64,000 nucleotides of DNA from Nocardia asteroides (lineage in GTDB: Bacteria; Actinomycetota; Actinomycetes; Mycobacteriales; Mycobacteriaceae), in NCBI RefSeq assembly GCF_021183625.1, contig NZ_CP089214.1, forward strand, positions 2,666,001 through 2,730,000. The letters are read 5' to 3'. Positions 37,796 through 46,097 of this stretch are shown here, piece by piece. How positions within the stretch are numbered: position 1 is the first letter of the stretch; each line of letters opens with the position of its first letter. Under the pieces are notes generated by a model. That model was not told the origin of the DNA. It saw nothing but the letters and a program-made list of their open reading frames with translations, and ran no database searches. The translations under genes were made by a program, and so were the position numbers.

Positions 37796-40700
37796 TTGCT
37801 CGTCATCGGTGACGTGGTCGTCGCCGCACCGGCCGACCTGATCGCTGCCGCGCGCTGCGAATTCACGGTGCTGCGCGCCCTGGACGCCGAGATCGCCGCG
37901 CCGCGCGCGGATTCCGCCGCCGAGCTGGACCGGTTGCTGGCCGGGAACGAGCGCACGCTCGCCGCGCTGCGCGGCGGCGTGGCCGAGATCACCGATGCCG
38001 TGCTCTTCGACGGGCGCACCGCCGCGAGCGCGGAGCGGCTCGTCCGCGCGGACCACCGGGTGCGGTACACCCCGGTCGCCGCGAACGCCGCCGACCCGGT
38101 GCGCGCCGCGCTCGAGCTGGCGGCCTGCGCCGACCTGCTGAGCGCCGCGGGCGCGCTGCCCGCGCCGGTGCTGCGGATCGGCGGCACCGAGCTCCCGCTC
38201 GACGCCGCGCTCCCGGTCTACCTGGCGCGGCGGGCGCGCTTCGAGCACATCGTCGCCGAGCAGTCCGCCGAGCTGCTCCCGGTGCAGTGGGGCGACCCGC
38301 GCTACCTGGCCTGCGGGCGCTGCGCCGCCTGCCGGGCGGCGGCGCGCAGCGCGCGGGACGTCGGGCTGGTGGCCGGGATCGACCCGGGCACGGCGGCGCT
38401 GCTGCGCGCCGCCGGGATCGGCACCGTCGACCGGCTGGCGAGCTCCACCGCCGAGCTGCCCGGGCTGCCGGTGCGCACCGCGACCGCACTGCGCAGGCAG
38501 GCGCGGGTGCAGGTGCGCGCGGAGGCCGCCGGGCACCCGGTCGCCGACACCGCGGGAGCCGACGCGCTCTCCGCGCTGCCGCCGAGCACGCCCGGCGATA
38601 TCGGGATCGCGGCCGCGCCCGGCCCCGCCCTGCTCGTGGCGGGGCCGGACTTCGCGCTGCGCATACCCGTCGGCGCGAACGGGTTACGGCCGGTCCTCGA
38701 GCGGCTGCGGGCCGAGCTCCCCGGCGCGCACCTCTACCACCACGGCGCCGAGGTGCGCGCGCTGCTGCACGCGCACCAGACCGGCCCCGGCGACGAGGAG
38801 CTGCTCGAGGAGCTCTTCGCCGCGGACGCCGTCGTCGACCTCGCGCCGGTCGTGCGCTCCACGCTGGTCCTGGCGGGGGAGCCGGAGCCCTCCCCCGAGC
38901 CGCTGCTGCCCGGGGTCAGGGCGCCGGTCTACCGGGTGACCCAGGTAGCCGCCGCCCTCGACCGCCTGGTCCCCCGCGACGCGGGCGAACCCGTCGCGGA
39001 GACCGACGCCGACCGCGTCCTCCGCATCCGCGCCGCCCTGCGGGCACTCGCGGACCGGTACGGCATCCCGCCCCGCCCCCCGCTCCCCCGCGTGCCCGAC
39101 CCGGACGGCCCCTCCTCCCTGGAGGCGGCCCTTGCCGAATTCGCCCGCGCCCGCGCCGATTCCGGGCACCCGGCGGCGCTGCTCGCCGATGCGCTCGGCC
39201 ACCACCGCAGGCAGCGCGGCCCGCTCTGGGACGCGCACCGGGCGCGCCGCGCCGACCCGGTGGCGGACTGGGCCGACGAGCCGGGCGTGCTCGTCGCCGA
39301 GTGGGGCACCGTCGACACCAAGTGGCACCGCCCCCCGCACGGCACCGGGCTGCGCCGCTACCTCACCCTCACCGGCCGCTTCGGCACCGGCGCAGGCAGC
39401 CGCCTCGGCTCCACCGTCCCCGCCCCCGGCACCCCCGTGCACGCCTACTACGACCACCCCGACCCCGCAGCCCCCGGCCTGCGCACGGTCACCGCCGCCG
39501 TGGTGCTCGGCTGCTCCCCCGACACCGAGTTCGCCGACACCGTCCGGCTGGAGGAGGTGCTCCCCGAGGGGAGGGAGCCCTCCGACGCCATGCCCATCGC
39601 CCTTGCCCCGCGCCCTCCGCACCCGGACCGCGCCGTCGAGCGCGCCCTGGAGGAGCTCGCCGACACCGTCCTGGTCACCCTCCCGGACATGCCCGCGGGC
39701 GCCCCCTTCGACCTGCTCGCCCGCCGCCCCCCGCGCCTGCGCGGTGACCTGTCCGGCCTCCCCCCGGTGCACGGCGACCACGCCGCCGCCATCACCGAGG
39801 CCGTGCGCGCGCTCGACGATTCGGTGCTCGCGGTGCAGGCGCCCGCGGGCACCGGCAAGATCTCCACCATCGCGCGGGTGGTGGCCGGGCTGCTCGCCGG
39901 GGACCGGTGGCGGATCGGCATCACCGCACCGGACGGCCACCGTACCGTCGAGCAGCTGCTCGATGCCGTGGTGCGGGCCGGGGTGCTCCCCGAGCTGGTG
40001 GCCAAGAAGGACGTGATCTCGGTGGCCCCGGAGTGGGCGGTGATCGACGGCGCCCGCTACCCGCGCTTCCTGGAGACCGCGGTGAACGGCTGCGTCGTCG
40101 GCGGGCTGCCCGCCGACTTCGCCGACCCCGCGCGGGTGCCGCGCGGCGCGCTCGACCTGCTCATCGTCGCCGACGCGGGCCGCTGCGCCCCGGCCGACGC
40201 ACTGGCCGCCGCGGTCAGCGCCCGCTCCCTGCTGCTGCTCGGCGACCTGGAGCACGCCGGGCCGCCGCGCTCGGCGCTCGGGCTGCGGATCGGACCGCAC
40301 CGGACCGTCCCGGCCGCCACCGGCTATCTGCTCGACCGCACCAGGCGGCTGCACCCGGCGGTGTGCGGCCCGCTCTCCGCACTCTGGTACGACGGGCGGC
40401 TCGGCGCGGCGCGGACGGTGCCCGGCGGCCGCGCCCTCGACATCGTGCCGCCGGGCATCGAGACCGTGCTCATCCCGCACCGCGGCCACAGCACCGTCTG
40501 CGAACCCGAGGCGCGGGAAGTCGTGCGCCGGGTCCGCACCCTGCTCACCGGCACCTGGACCAGCGGGAGCGGCGCCCGCAGGCTGCACCCGCACGACATC
40601 TTCGTGGTGGCGCCCTACGGCCCGCAGGTGGCGCTGATCCGGACCCTGCTGGAGCGCGCCAGGATCGACGACGTGCTGGTCGGCACCCCGGAGCGGTTCC

Positions 40701-40921
40701 GCGGCAGGGAGGCGGCGGTGGTGCTGGTCTCGGCGACCGTCTCGGCGCCGGTGGACGCGCCCGGCGCGGTGCGCGCGCTGGTGGCCGCCCGGATGCTGCG
40801 CGCCGCGCTCGGCCGCGCCCTGTGGCACGCCACCATCATCCGCTCACCGCTGCTCACCGAGTACCTGCCCGCCGACCCGGCCGAACTGGCCGAACTCTCG
40901 GCGCTGCTGCGGCTGAGCTGA
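37796..40921 (+). CDS. TM0106-type RecB-like nuclease / SF1 helicase fusion, degenerate
   Basis: 1041 residues from TTG at 37796, set by AGGAGG upstream. The order of regions (RecB-like nuclease, CGRCAACR cysteines, helix-hairpin-helix-like segment AALLRAAGIGTVDRLA, then a superfamily 1 helicase) is that of the TM0106 family. Key residues look lost. Walker A reads GTGKIST where GTGKT is expected. The DEAx motif II reads IVADAGRCAP. The nuclease region reads YTPVAANAADPV where family members have an acidic-x-Lys core. It may keep only DNA binding, or be inactive. Confidence 0.8.
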   Translation: MLVIGDVVVAAPADLIAAARCEFTVLRALDAEIAAPRADSAAELDRLLAGNERTLAALRGGVAEITDAVLFDGRTAASAERLVRADHRVRYTPVAANAADPVRAALELAACADLLSAAGALPAPVLRIGGTELPLDAALPVYLARRARFEHIVAEQSAELLPVQWGDPRYLACGRCAACRAAARSARDVGLVAGIDPGTAALLRAAGIGTVDRLASSTAELPGLPVRTATALRRQARVQVRAEAAGHPVADTAGADALSALPPSTPGDIGIAAAPGPALLVAGPDFALRIPVGANGLRPVLERLRAELPGAHLYHHGAEVRALLHAHQTGPGDEELLEELFAADAVVDLAPVVRSTLVLAGEPEPSPEPLLPGVRAPVYRVTQVAAALDRLVPRDAGEPVAETDADRVLRIRAALRALADRYGIPPRPPLPRVPDPDGPSSLEAALAEFARARADSGHPAALLADALGHHRRQRGPLWDAHRARRADPVADWADEPGVLVAEWGTVDTKWHRPPHGTGLRRYLTLTGRFGTGAGSRLGSTVPAPGTPVHAYYDHPDPAAPGLRTVTAAVVLGCSPDTEFADTVRLEEVLPEGREPSDAMPIALAPRPPHPDRAVERALEELADTVLVTLPDMPAGAPFDLLARRPPRLRGDLSGLPPVHGDHAAAITEAVRALDDSVLAVQAPAGTGKISTIARVVAGLLAGDRWRIGITAPDGHRTVEQLLDAVVRAGVLPELVAKKDVISVAPEWAVIDGARYPRFLETAVNGCVVGGLPADFADPARVPRGALDLLIVADAGRCAPADALAAAVSARSLLLLGDLEHAGPPRSALGLRIGPHRTVPAATGYLLDRTRRLHPAVCGPLSALWYDGRLGAARTVPGGRALDIVPPGIETVLIPHRGHSTVCEPEAREVVRRVRTLLTGTWTSGSGARRLHPHDIFVVAPYGPQVALIRTLLERARIDDVLVGTPERFRGREAAVVLVSATVSAPVDAPGAVRALVAARMLRAALGRALWHATIIRSPLLTEYLPADPAELAELSALLRLS

Positions 40922-41025
40922 ATTCACCCACACAATTCCAGGCGGAAGTTTGTGCGCCGTACCGACCGTCACAGATAAATGGACCAATCGGTATGCGAAC
41001 AATTCTCACCACTACCGGACCGAAT
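40922..41025. other. convergent intergenic region
   Basis: 104 bp, AT-richer than its surroundings (for example ATAAATGGACCAAT), with no clear hairpin or gene. Confidence 0.3.
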
Positions 41026-42228
41026 TCAGCCGAAGCACTTTCCTTCGCCGCGATAGGTCGGCACCTCGGTGCGGCCGCCGTCGGCGTCGACGAGGAACAG
41101 CCGGTCGAAGCGCTCGCACAGCTCGCCCGCCTTGGCATGCCGGAACCAGACCCGGTCGCCGAGCCGCAGCCCGCGCGCCCCGGCCAGCGGAGTCTGCACC
41201 TCGCCCGCGCCCTCGGCCCCGAGCAGCCGCAACCGCCCCGGCCACACCGGCTTCGGCACCCGGGCGGCACCGGCCGGGCCGGAGGCGATGTAGCCGCCGG
41301 CGAAGACCGTCGCGATCGACGGCGTCGGCCTGCGCAGCACCGGGAGCGCGAAGTAGAGCGCGGGGCGCGGGGTGAAGGAGCGGTAGTTGTCGAAGAGCGT
41401 CGGCACGTACAGCCCGGACCCGGCGGTCACCTCGGTGACCGCCGCGCTGCCCGCGCTGACCTCGACCGAACCGGTGCCGCCCGCGTTCACGATCTCCAGC
41501 TCGCCGACGACCGCTCGCACCGCATCGACGACCCGCGCGCGCCTGCCCCCGATCTCCGCGGCCGAGGCCCGCTTCACCAGCCGCACCGCGGGGTTGGCGT
41601 CCGGCAGCCCGGCGATCTGCGCCTCGTAGGTCATCACCCCGACCACCGCGAACCCCGCGCGCTTCGCGGCGTAGGCCAGATCCGCGGCCTGCTCGGGGGT
41701 GCGCAGCGGGGAGCGGCGCACGCCGAGGTGCAGCGGGCCGAGCCGCAGCGAGGCGTCCACGTCGAGGCAGACCCGCAGCCCGGCGCGGTTGCCGGTGGCG
41801 GCGGCGATCAGCTCCAGGTGCGCGGGGTCGTCGATCATCAGGGTGACGGCGGCGCGGGCGGCGGCGTCGGCGGCGAGCTCGGCCAGCGCGGCGCGGTCCA
41901 CCGTCGGGTAGCCGAGCAGCACATCCGCGGCACCGGCCCGGACCAGCCACAATGCCTCGCTGAGCGAGTAGGCCATGATGCCGCGGAAGCCACCGGAGGC
42001 GGTCAGCCCGGCGCCGAGCACCTCCTCGAGCACCGCGCGGCAGCGCACGGATTTGCTCGCCACCCGGATCGGGGTGCCGCCTGCGCGGCGCACCAGATCG
42101 GCGGCATTGGCGCGCAGCCGGCTCAGGTCGAGCGCGGCGAGCGGCGGGTCGAGATCGGCCGTCGCGGCATGCAGGCGGGCGATCGGCGGGGTCGCGGCCG
42201 CGGGCCGCGCGAGGTCGATGGCGGGCAC
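41026..42228 (-). CDS. PLP-dependent amino acid deaminase/aldolase (D-threonine aldolase-like)
   Basis: 400 residues from GTG at 42228. The fold type III (alanine racemase N-domain) is recognisable by LSRLRANAADLVRRAGGTPIRVASKS, listed here in parts: residues about 36-60. The Lys in RVASKSVRC would bind PLP. LGVRRSPLRTPEQ, NAGGTGSVEV and a C-terminal metal-binding region (GGYIASG, GDRVWFRHAKAGE with His and Cys) follow. It cleaves or deaminates a hydroxy-amino acid; the substrate is unknown. A GACCA-N6-TGGTC inverted repeat lies 11 bp before its start and could be an operator. Confidence 0.88.
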   Translation of the reverse strand: MPAIDLARPAAATPPIARLHAATADLDPPLAALDLSRLRANAADLVRRAGGTPIRVASKSVRCRAVLEEVLGAGLTASGGFRGIMAYSLSEALWLVRAGAADVLLGYPTVDRAALAELAADAAARAAVTLMIDDPAHLELIAAATGNRAGLRVCLDVDASLRLGPLHLGVRRSPLRTPEQAADLAYAAKRAGFAVVGVMTYEAQIAGLPDANPAVRLVKRASAAEIGGRRARVVDAVRAVVGELEIVNAGGTGSVEVSAGSAAVTEVTAGSGLYVPTLFDNYRSFTPRPALYFALPVLRRPTPSIATVFAGGYIASGPAGAARVPKPVWPGRLRLLGAEGAGEVQTPLAGARGLRLGDRVWFRHAKAGELCERFDRLFLVDADGGRTEVPTYRGEGKCFG

Positions 42229-42238
42229 CCAGTAACTA

Positions 42239-42254
42239 GACCACCCAATTGGTC
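42239..42254. promoter_or_regulatory. candidate operator, GACCA-N6-TGGTC
   Basis: This 16-bp inverted repeat lies between the TetR-like gene and the PLP-enzyme gene, in the position expected for control of the latter. Confidence 0.35.
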
Positions 42255-42275
42255 AAACGTCCAGCAAAGCGCCGA

Positions 42276-42833
42276 TCAGTTCTCGACGGCGCGCGCGGCC
42301 AGGCTGCTCACCAGGTCGTCCAGCACGACGAGCATGGTCTCGTCGTCGCAGTCGGAGAGCCAGCGCAGCACGGTGCCGTGCAGCACCGAGACGGCATACG
42401 CGGCCACCGCCTCCACCGGCTCCAGCCACTTCATCCCGGAGCGCTCCGCGCACAGCTCGAGGAAGGCGACAGCCTGCCGATCCATCTCGGCGAAGATCCC
42501 GGCCGTGCCCGCGCTCGGCAGGCAGCCCGCCCCCGTCTCCCAGCGCAGCCGCAGCGACTGCAGGGTGCCCTCGTAGGCCCGCACCTGCTTGACCGGCGCG
42601 CCCTTGACCAGCGGCCAGTACGCGCTCATCCCGGCGTGCAGCAGCACCCGGAGCCCGCGCATGCCGCCGTGATCGAGCGAAGCGGCAGCCTGCTCGACCG
42701 CTTCGGAGATCGTCGGCCGCAGCCGGGTCTTCACCATCTCTCCCCGTACGCTCAACAACGACTCCCTCGACAGAACTGGAGCACCGGAAACCGAACGCTC
42801 ATCCCCGAAATTGCGGGACTCCCGGTCTATCAT
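42276..42833 (-). CDS. TetR-family-like ligand-binding domain without HTH
   Basis: 185 residues. From SRESLLSVRGEMVKTRLRPT onward it looks like the region just after the DNA-binding helices of TetR regulators, and the rest (GLRVLLHAGMSAYWPLVKGAP, GMKWLEPVEAVAAYAVSVLHG) fits an all-helical TetR C-domain. The first 30 residues contain no helix-turn-helix, and no other frame upstream encodes one. The start is uncertain (ATG 42833, or an inner GTG/ATG near the SVRGEM residues). It may be a truncated regulator, or a stand-alone sensor domain. It is coupled by position to the PLP-enzyme gene. Confidence 0.6.
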   Translation of the reverse strand: MIDRESRNFGDERSVSGAPVLSRESLLSVRGEMVKTRLRPTISEAVEQAAASLDHGGMRGLRVLLHAGMSAYWPLVKGAPVKQVRAYEGTLQSLRLRWETGAGCLPSAGTAGIFAEMDRQAVAFLELCAERSGMKWLEPVEAVAAYAVSVLHGTVLRWLSDCDDETMLVVLDDLVSSLAARAVEN

Positions 42834-43149
42834 CCGGCAATGGTAAGTGCTTCCGGGGTTTGAGCCCAGCGCTCACCGGTTATTCCAGACTAAAAGAATG
42901 TTTTGTTATCCAACCGGAACGCCTTCGCAATCGACCATGCTCGCCGCCATCCCCGCGGGACGCATGTTCCGGGCCGTCGGCAACCGACGGCCGACATGGG
43001 GGCAGCACCGATGCTGCCACCTCGAACGACCACTGTACGGCCGAATCCGGACCACGCTGTCCGGATGTGCGTGATGCCACAGGCTACATCGATTCGTTGC
43101 AGGCATACAGCCCGGTGCCGCCCCGGCACCAACCGTTAGCCTGGGCAAC
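42834..43149. ncRNA. non-coding region with four consecutive hairpins
   Basis: 316 bp with no convincing gene. Hairpins on either strand: GGTAAGTGC/GCGCTCACC with inner GGG/CCC (42842-42877); GGCCGTCGG-CAA-CCGACGGCC (42972-42992, perfect); GGCAGCA-CCGA-TGCTGCC (43001-43018, perfect); ATCCGGAC-N6-GTCCGGAT (43045-43066, perfect). Local base composition is lower in GC than in adjacent genes. It could be a structured RNA or a set of repeat-derived stem-loops. It ends just before the leaderless promoter of the phosphatase gene. Confidence 0.4.
43137..43142 (+). promoter_or_regulatory. -10 box of leaderless phosphatase transcript
   Basis: TAGCCT followed by 7 nt and then GTG 43150; there is no Shine-Dalgarno. 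Confidence 0.45.
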
Positions 43150-43902
43150 GTGACCGTCTCGCCCTCCGCCGACCACCTGCGGCTCTCCGGCACCTTCAAC
43201 TTCCGTGACGTGGGCGGGCTCCGCACCGCCGGGGGCGGCACCGTCCGCTCCGGCGTGCTGCTCCGCTCCGCCGCGCTCGCCAACCTCGACGCACGGGGAC
43301 GCACGCAGCTCCGCGATCTGAACGTCACCGCGGTGCACGACCTGCGCGGCCTTCGTGAGATCGATCACTTCGGCGCCGACGTCGTCCCGGACGGCGTGCG
43401 CGTCGCCGTCACCCCGTTCGACTCCAGGATGGGCGAGGCGCCGCCGCACGACGCCATGGCGACCGACACCGCCCGCACGCACATGCTCGAGGTCTACCGC
43501 CTCTTCCCGGCCATGCCGGAGGCGAACCTGGCCATCCTCGAGCTGGCCGGGTCGATCGCGAACGGCACCGGGGCGACCCTGGTGCACTGCGCGGCGGGCA
43601 AGGACCGCACCGGCTGGGCGGTGGCGACGCTGCTGCGCGCGGTCGGCGTCGCCGAGGACGAGGTGCTCGCCGACTACCTGCGCAGCAACGACGCGGTGCC
43701 CGCGCTGCGCGAGATGATCGCCGCCGCTGGGGCCGAGCAGGACACCGAGGTCTCCGACGACCTGCTCGGCGTGCGCCCCGAGTACCTGGCCGTCGCCACC
43801 GACGGCGTGCGCGAGTTCCACGGCGACCCGGAGCGCTACTACACCGCGCTCGGCCTCACCGGCGAGCTGCGCGACCGGCTGCGCGCCCGCCTGCTCGACT
43901 GA
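43150..43902 (+). CDS. protein tyrosine/lipid phosphatase, MptpB-like
   Basis: 250 residues from GTG. The N-terminal FNFRDVGGLRTAGGGTVRSGVLLRSA is followed by the P-loop HCAAGKDRTG with Cys147 and Arg153 (CX5R). The KDRTG form with Lys and Asp is that of the PtpB/Y_phosphatase3 family, which removes phosphate from Tyr/Ser/Thr and from phosphoinositides. M. tuberculosis PtpB is a secreted virulence factor; no signal peptide is present here. The general-acid Asp is not obvious by eye. Confidence 0.92.
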   Translation: MTVSPSADHLRLSGTFNFRDVGGLRTAGGGTVRSGVLLRSAALANLDARGRTQLRDLNVTAVHDLRGLREIDHFGADVVPDGVRVAVTPFDSRMGEAPPHDAMATDTARTHMLEVYRLFPAMPEANLAILELAGSIANGTGATLVHCAAGKDRTGWAVATLLRAVGVAEDEVLADYLRSNDAVPALREMIAAAGAEQDTEVSDDLLGVRPEYLAVATDGVREFHGDPERYYTALGLTGELRDRLRARLLD

Positions 43903-43910
43903 CAGCCCGC

Positions 43911-45158
43911 TCAGCGCGCGACGCCGCGCCGGACCAGCCCGTCCGGCTCGATGGTGACCAGGTCGCCGGTGTGGAACCAGGTGCCGGTGAAGCGGGCGGC
44001 GGTGGTCGCCGGGTCGTTCCAGTAGCGCCGGGTGACGTTGGGCCCGCGGCAGAGCAGCTCGCCGCGGCCCGCGTCCGCGCGCGGCCCCCAGAGCGCCAGC
44101 TCGGTGCCGCCGAACGGGAAGCCGAGCACGCTGCCGGTCGCGCGGAACGCCGCGGCATCGGCGGTGTCCTCGGTCGAGAGCCCGATCCCGCTGGTCTCGG
44201 TGGCCCCCCAGACCGACCACTGCCTGGCCTCGGGGAAGGCCGCGCGCAGCGCGTCGGCGAGCACGCCGGGCGCAGCGGCCCGGTCCGCCCGGTGCCCGGC
44301 CTTGCTGATCCTGGCCACGTGCTCGCGCCCGGCCCCGCCCGCGGTGAGCGCGGGCAGCAGCTCGGTGAAGATCCGCGGGGTGCCGGAGACCATGTCCACC
44401 CGCTCGGTCTCGATCGCCTCGGCCAGCCGCGCCCGATCCGGGACGAGCACCACCGTCCCGCCGACCGCGAAGGTGGGCAGCACCTGGTCGACGCAGCCGC
44501 TCGCGTGCGCCAGCGGCAGCAGCACCAGGTTGCGCAGCCCGTCGGTGGGCAGGTCGAGCGCGGAGACGACCGAGCGAATCGCGGAGAGCAGGTTCTCGTT
44601 GGTCAGCTCGACCCCGCGCGGGGCGGACGAGCCGCTGGTGTAGCAGAGCAGGGCGAGGTCGTTGAGCGCGGCGCCGTCGTCGATGAAGGCGGCGCCGTCC
44701 GGCATGCCGGACGCGGCGGAGTTCCTGATGCCGCCGGTGCCGAGCACGAAGTCGGCGCCGCTGTCGGCGATCACCCGCGCCGCCGCGGCGGCGGGCAGCG
44801 CGGCGTCGACCAGGACCGGCACCGCACCGCTGAGCAGCGCGCCGAGGAAGGCCTGCACCCAGCGCGCGCCGCCGGGCAGCTGCACCGCCACCCGGTCGCC
44901 GTAGCCGATGCCGTGCTCCTGCAGCCCGCCCGCGATCCGGGATGCGGAGTACCACAGCTCCCGGTAGGTGAGCCGCGGCCCCCCGATCTCCACCACGGCC
45001 TCGCGGGTGGAGAAGGCGTGCGTCTGCAGGTCGAGCAGCTCGGTGAGCGCCGGGGTCAGGTTGCCGTAGCGGAGCACGCCGTCCGCGCCGCGGGCGAGCG
45101 GGTTGTCGCAGACGCGCTGCGCAGACAGCGGAAATTCGACGATGAACTGCTGCGACAT
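43911..45158 (-). CDS. acyl-CoA synthetase/AMP-binding enzyme lacking C-terminal domain
   Basis: 415 residues with GGAGGATCC before the ATG. The AMP-binding P-loop reads LCYTSGSSAPRGVELTNEN (the usual Lys is Arg). SVWGATETSGIG and TGTWFHTGDLVTIEPDG (motif A7/A8 area) follow, and the protein then stops after VRRGVAR. Related ligases continue about 110 residues to the A10 Lys needed for adenylation. The phosphatase gene ends 8 bp beyond, so the missing part is absent at DNA level. It may be inactive, thioesterification-only, or dependent on a partner. Confidence 0.85.
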   Translation of the reverse strand: MSQQFIVEFPLSAQRVCDNPLARGADGVLRYGNLTPALTELLDLQTHAFSTREAVVEIGGPRLTYRELWYSASRIAGGLQEHGIGYGDRVAVQLPGGARWVQAFLGALLSGAVPVLVDAALPAAAAARVIADSGADFVLGTGGIRNSAASGMPDGAAFIDDGAALNDLALLCYTSGSSAPRGVELTNENLLSAIRSVVSALDLPTDGLRNLVLLPLAHASGCVDQVLPTFAVGGTVVLVPDRARLAEAIETERVDMVSGTPRIFTELLPALTAGGAGREHVARISKAGHRADRAAAPGVLADALRAAFPEARQWSVWGATETSGIGLSTEDTADAAAFRATGSVLGFPFGGTELALWGPRADAGRGELLCRGPNVTRRYWNDPATTAARFTGTWFHTGDLVTIEPDGLVRRGVAR

Positions 45159-45249
45159 GGATCCTCCGGTGCCTCTACCGTCCAGGCACCTCCGACTATA
45201 TGACCCACATCACAATCTCGTGGCGATAGCCGGAGAACGTGTCCGCCGA

Positions 45250-46044
45250 TCACCGCCCGGTGTAGGTCGCCTTCCCTGGCCCCTGCTGCAGGAAGCTGCG
45301 CACCCCGCCGCGCAGATCCTCGGTGCCGAAGAGCGCGCCGGAGACCTCGGGCGTCACCGAATCCGCGTGCGCGACACCGCCGGAGCGCCAGGCGCCGATG
45401 ATCTCCTTGGTCGCGGCGTGCGCCCGGGTCGGGCCGTCGGCCAGCCGGGTGACGAGCGCCTGCGCCGCCGCCTCGACGTCCTCGTGCACCCCGTTCACCA
45501 CGCCCCACTCGGCCATGACGGTGGCGGCGTAGAGATCGCCGGTCATCACGAACTCGCGGGCCCGGCCGGAGCCGGCGCGCTCGGCCAGCCGCTGCGGCCC
45601 GCCCATCGACGGGGTCAGCCCGACCACCGTCTCCACCAACCCGAATCTGGCCGTCGGCGTCGCCAGGATGATGTCGCAGGCCAGCGCGATCTCGAAGGCC
45701 GCGGTGAGGGTGAGGCCGTGCGCGGCGAAGACCACCGGGCAGGGCAGCGCCTCGAGCGGCTGGATGATCGTCTCGAAGAGCGAGCGCCACAGCTGGGCGC
45801 CCTGCTCCACCGTCAGCCCCTCGAAGACGTGCACGTCCACCCCGCCGGAGACCACCTTGCCCTCGGCGCGCAGCAGCAGCGCGCGCGGCGGGTGTGCGGT
45901 GAGCTCGGCGATATCGGCGACCAGCGCGTCGAACAGCGGCTGGTCGAACAGGTTCAGCGGCGGGTTCGCCAGGGTGAGGACGGCGAGCTCGGCGCCGGAA
46001 TCGGTGCTGCGGCGTTCCAGGCGTGTCGGTTCGGTTCCGCTCAT
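45250..46044 (-). CDS. enoyl-CoA hydratase/isomerase family protein
   Basis: 264 residues. The crotonase fold has the first Glu in TAAFEIALACDI and the second in FGLVETVVGLTPSMGGPQRL, so both hydratase-type acidic residues are in place. The oxyanion turn is VVSGGVDVHVF. It lies downstream of nothing on its strand; a TACGCT -10 (46058-46053) ends 8 nt before the ATG, a leaderless layout. It adds water to, or isomerises, an enoyl-CoA and probably works with the acyl-CoA synthetase gene 91 bp further on. Confidence 0.92.
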   Translation of the reverse strand: MSGTEPTRLERRSTDSGAELAVLTLANPPLNLFDQPLFDALVADIAELTAHPPRALLLRAEGKVVSGGVDVHVFEGLTVEQGAQLWRSLFETIIQPLEALPCPVVFAAHGLTLTAAFEIALACDIILATPTARFGLVETVVGLTPSMGGPQRLAERAGSGRAREFVMTGDLYAATVMAEWGVVNGVHEDVEAAAQALVTRLADGPTRAHAATKEIIGAWRSGGVAHADSVTPEVSGALFGTEDLRGGVRSFLQQGPGKATYTGR

Positions 46045-46097
46045 GTCGGGAGAGCGTAGGCGGTGGGTTCCCGGCCCGGCGTGCCAGACTGGGGCAC

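Noticed and set aside
42842..42877. tRNA 3' part (GGGTTTGAGCCC resembles a T arm)
   Set aside because: No acceptor, D or anticodon arm can be built around it. It folds better as one of four simple hairpins.
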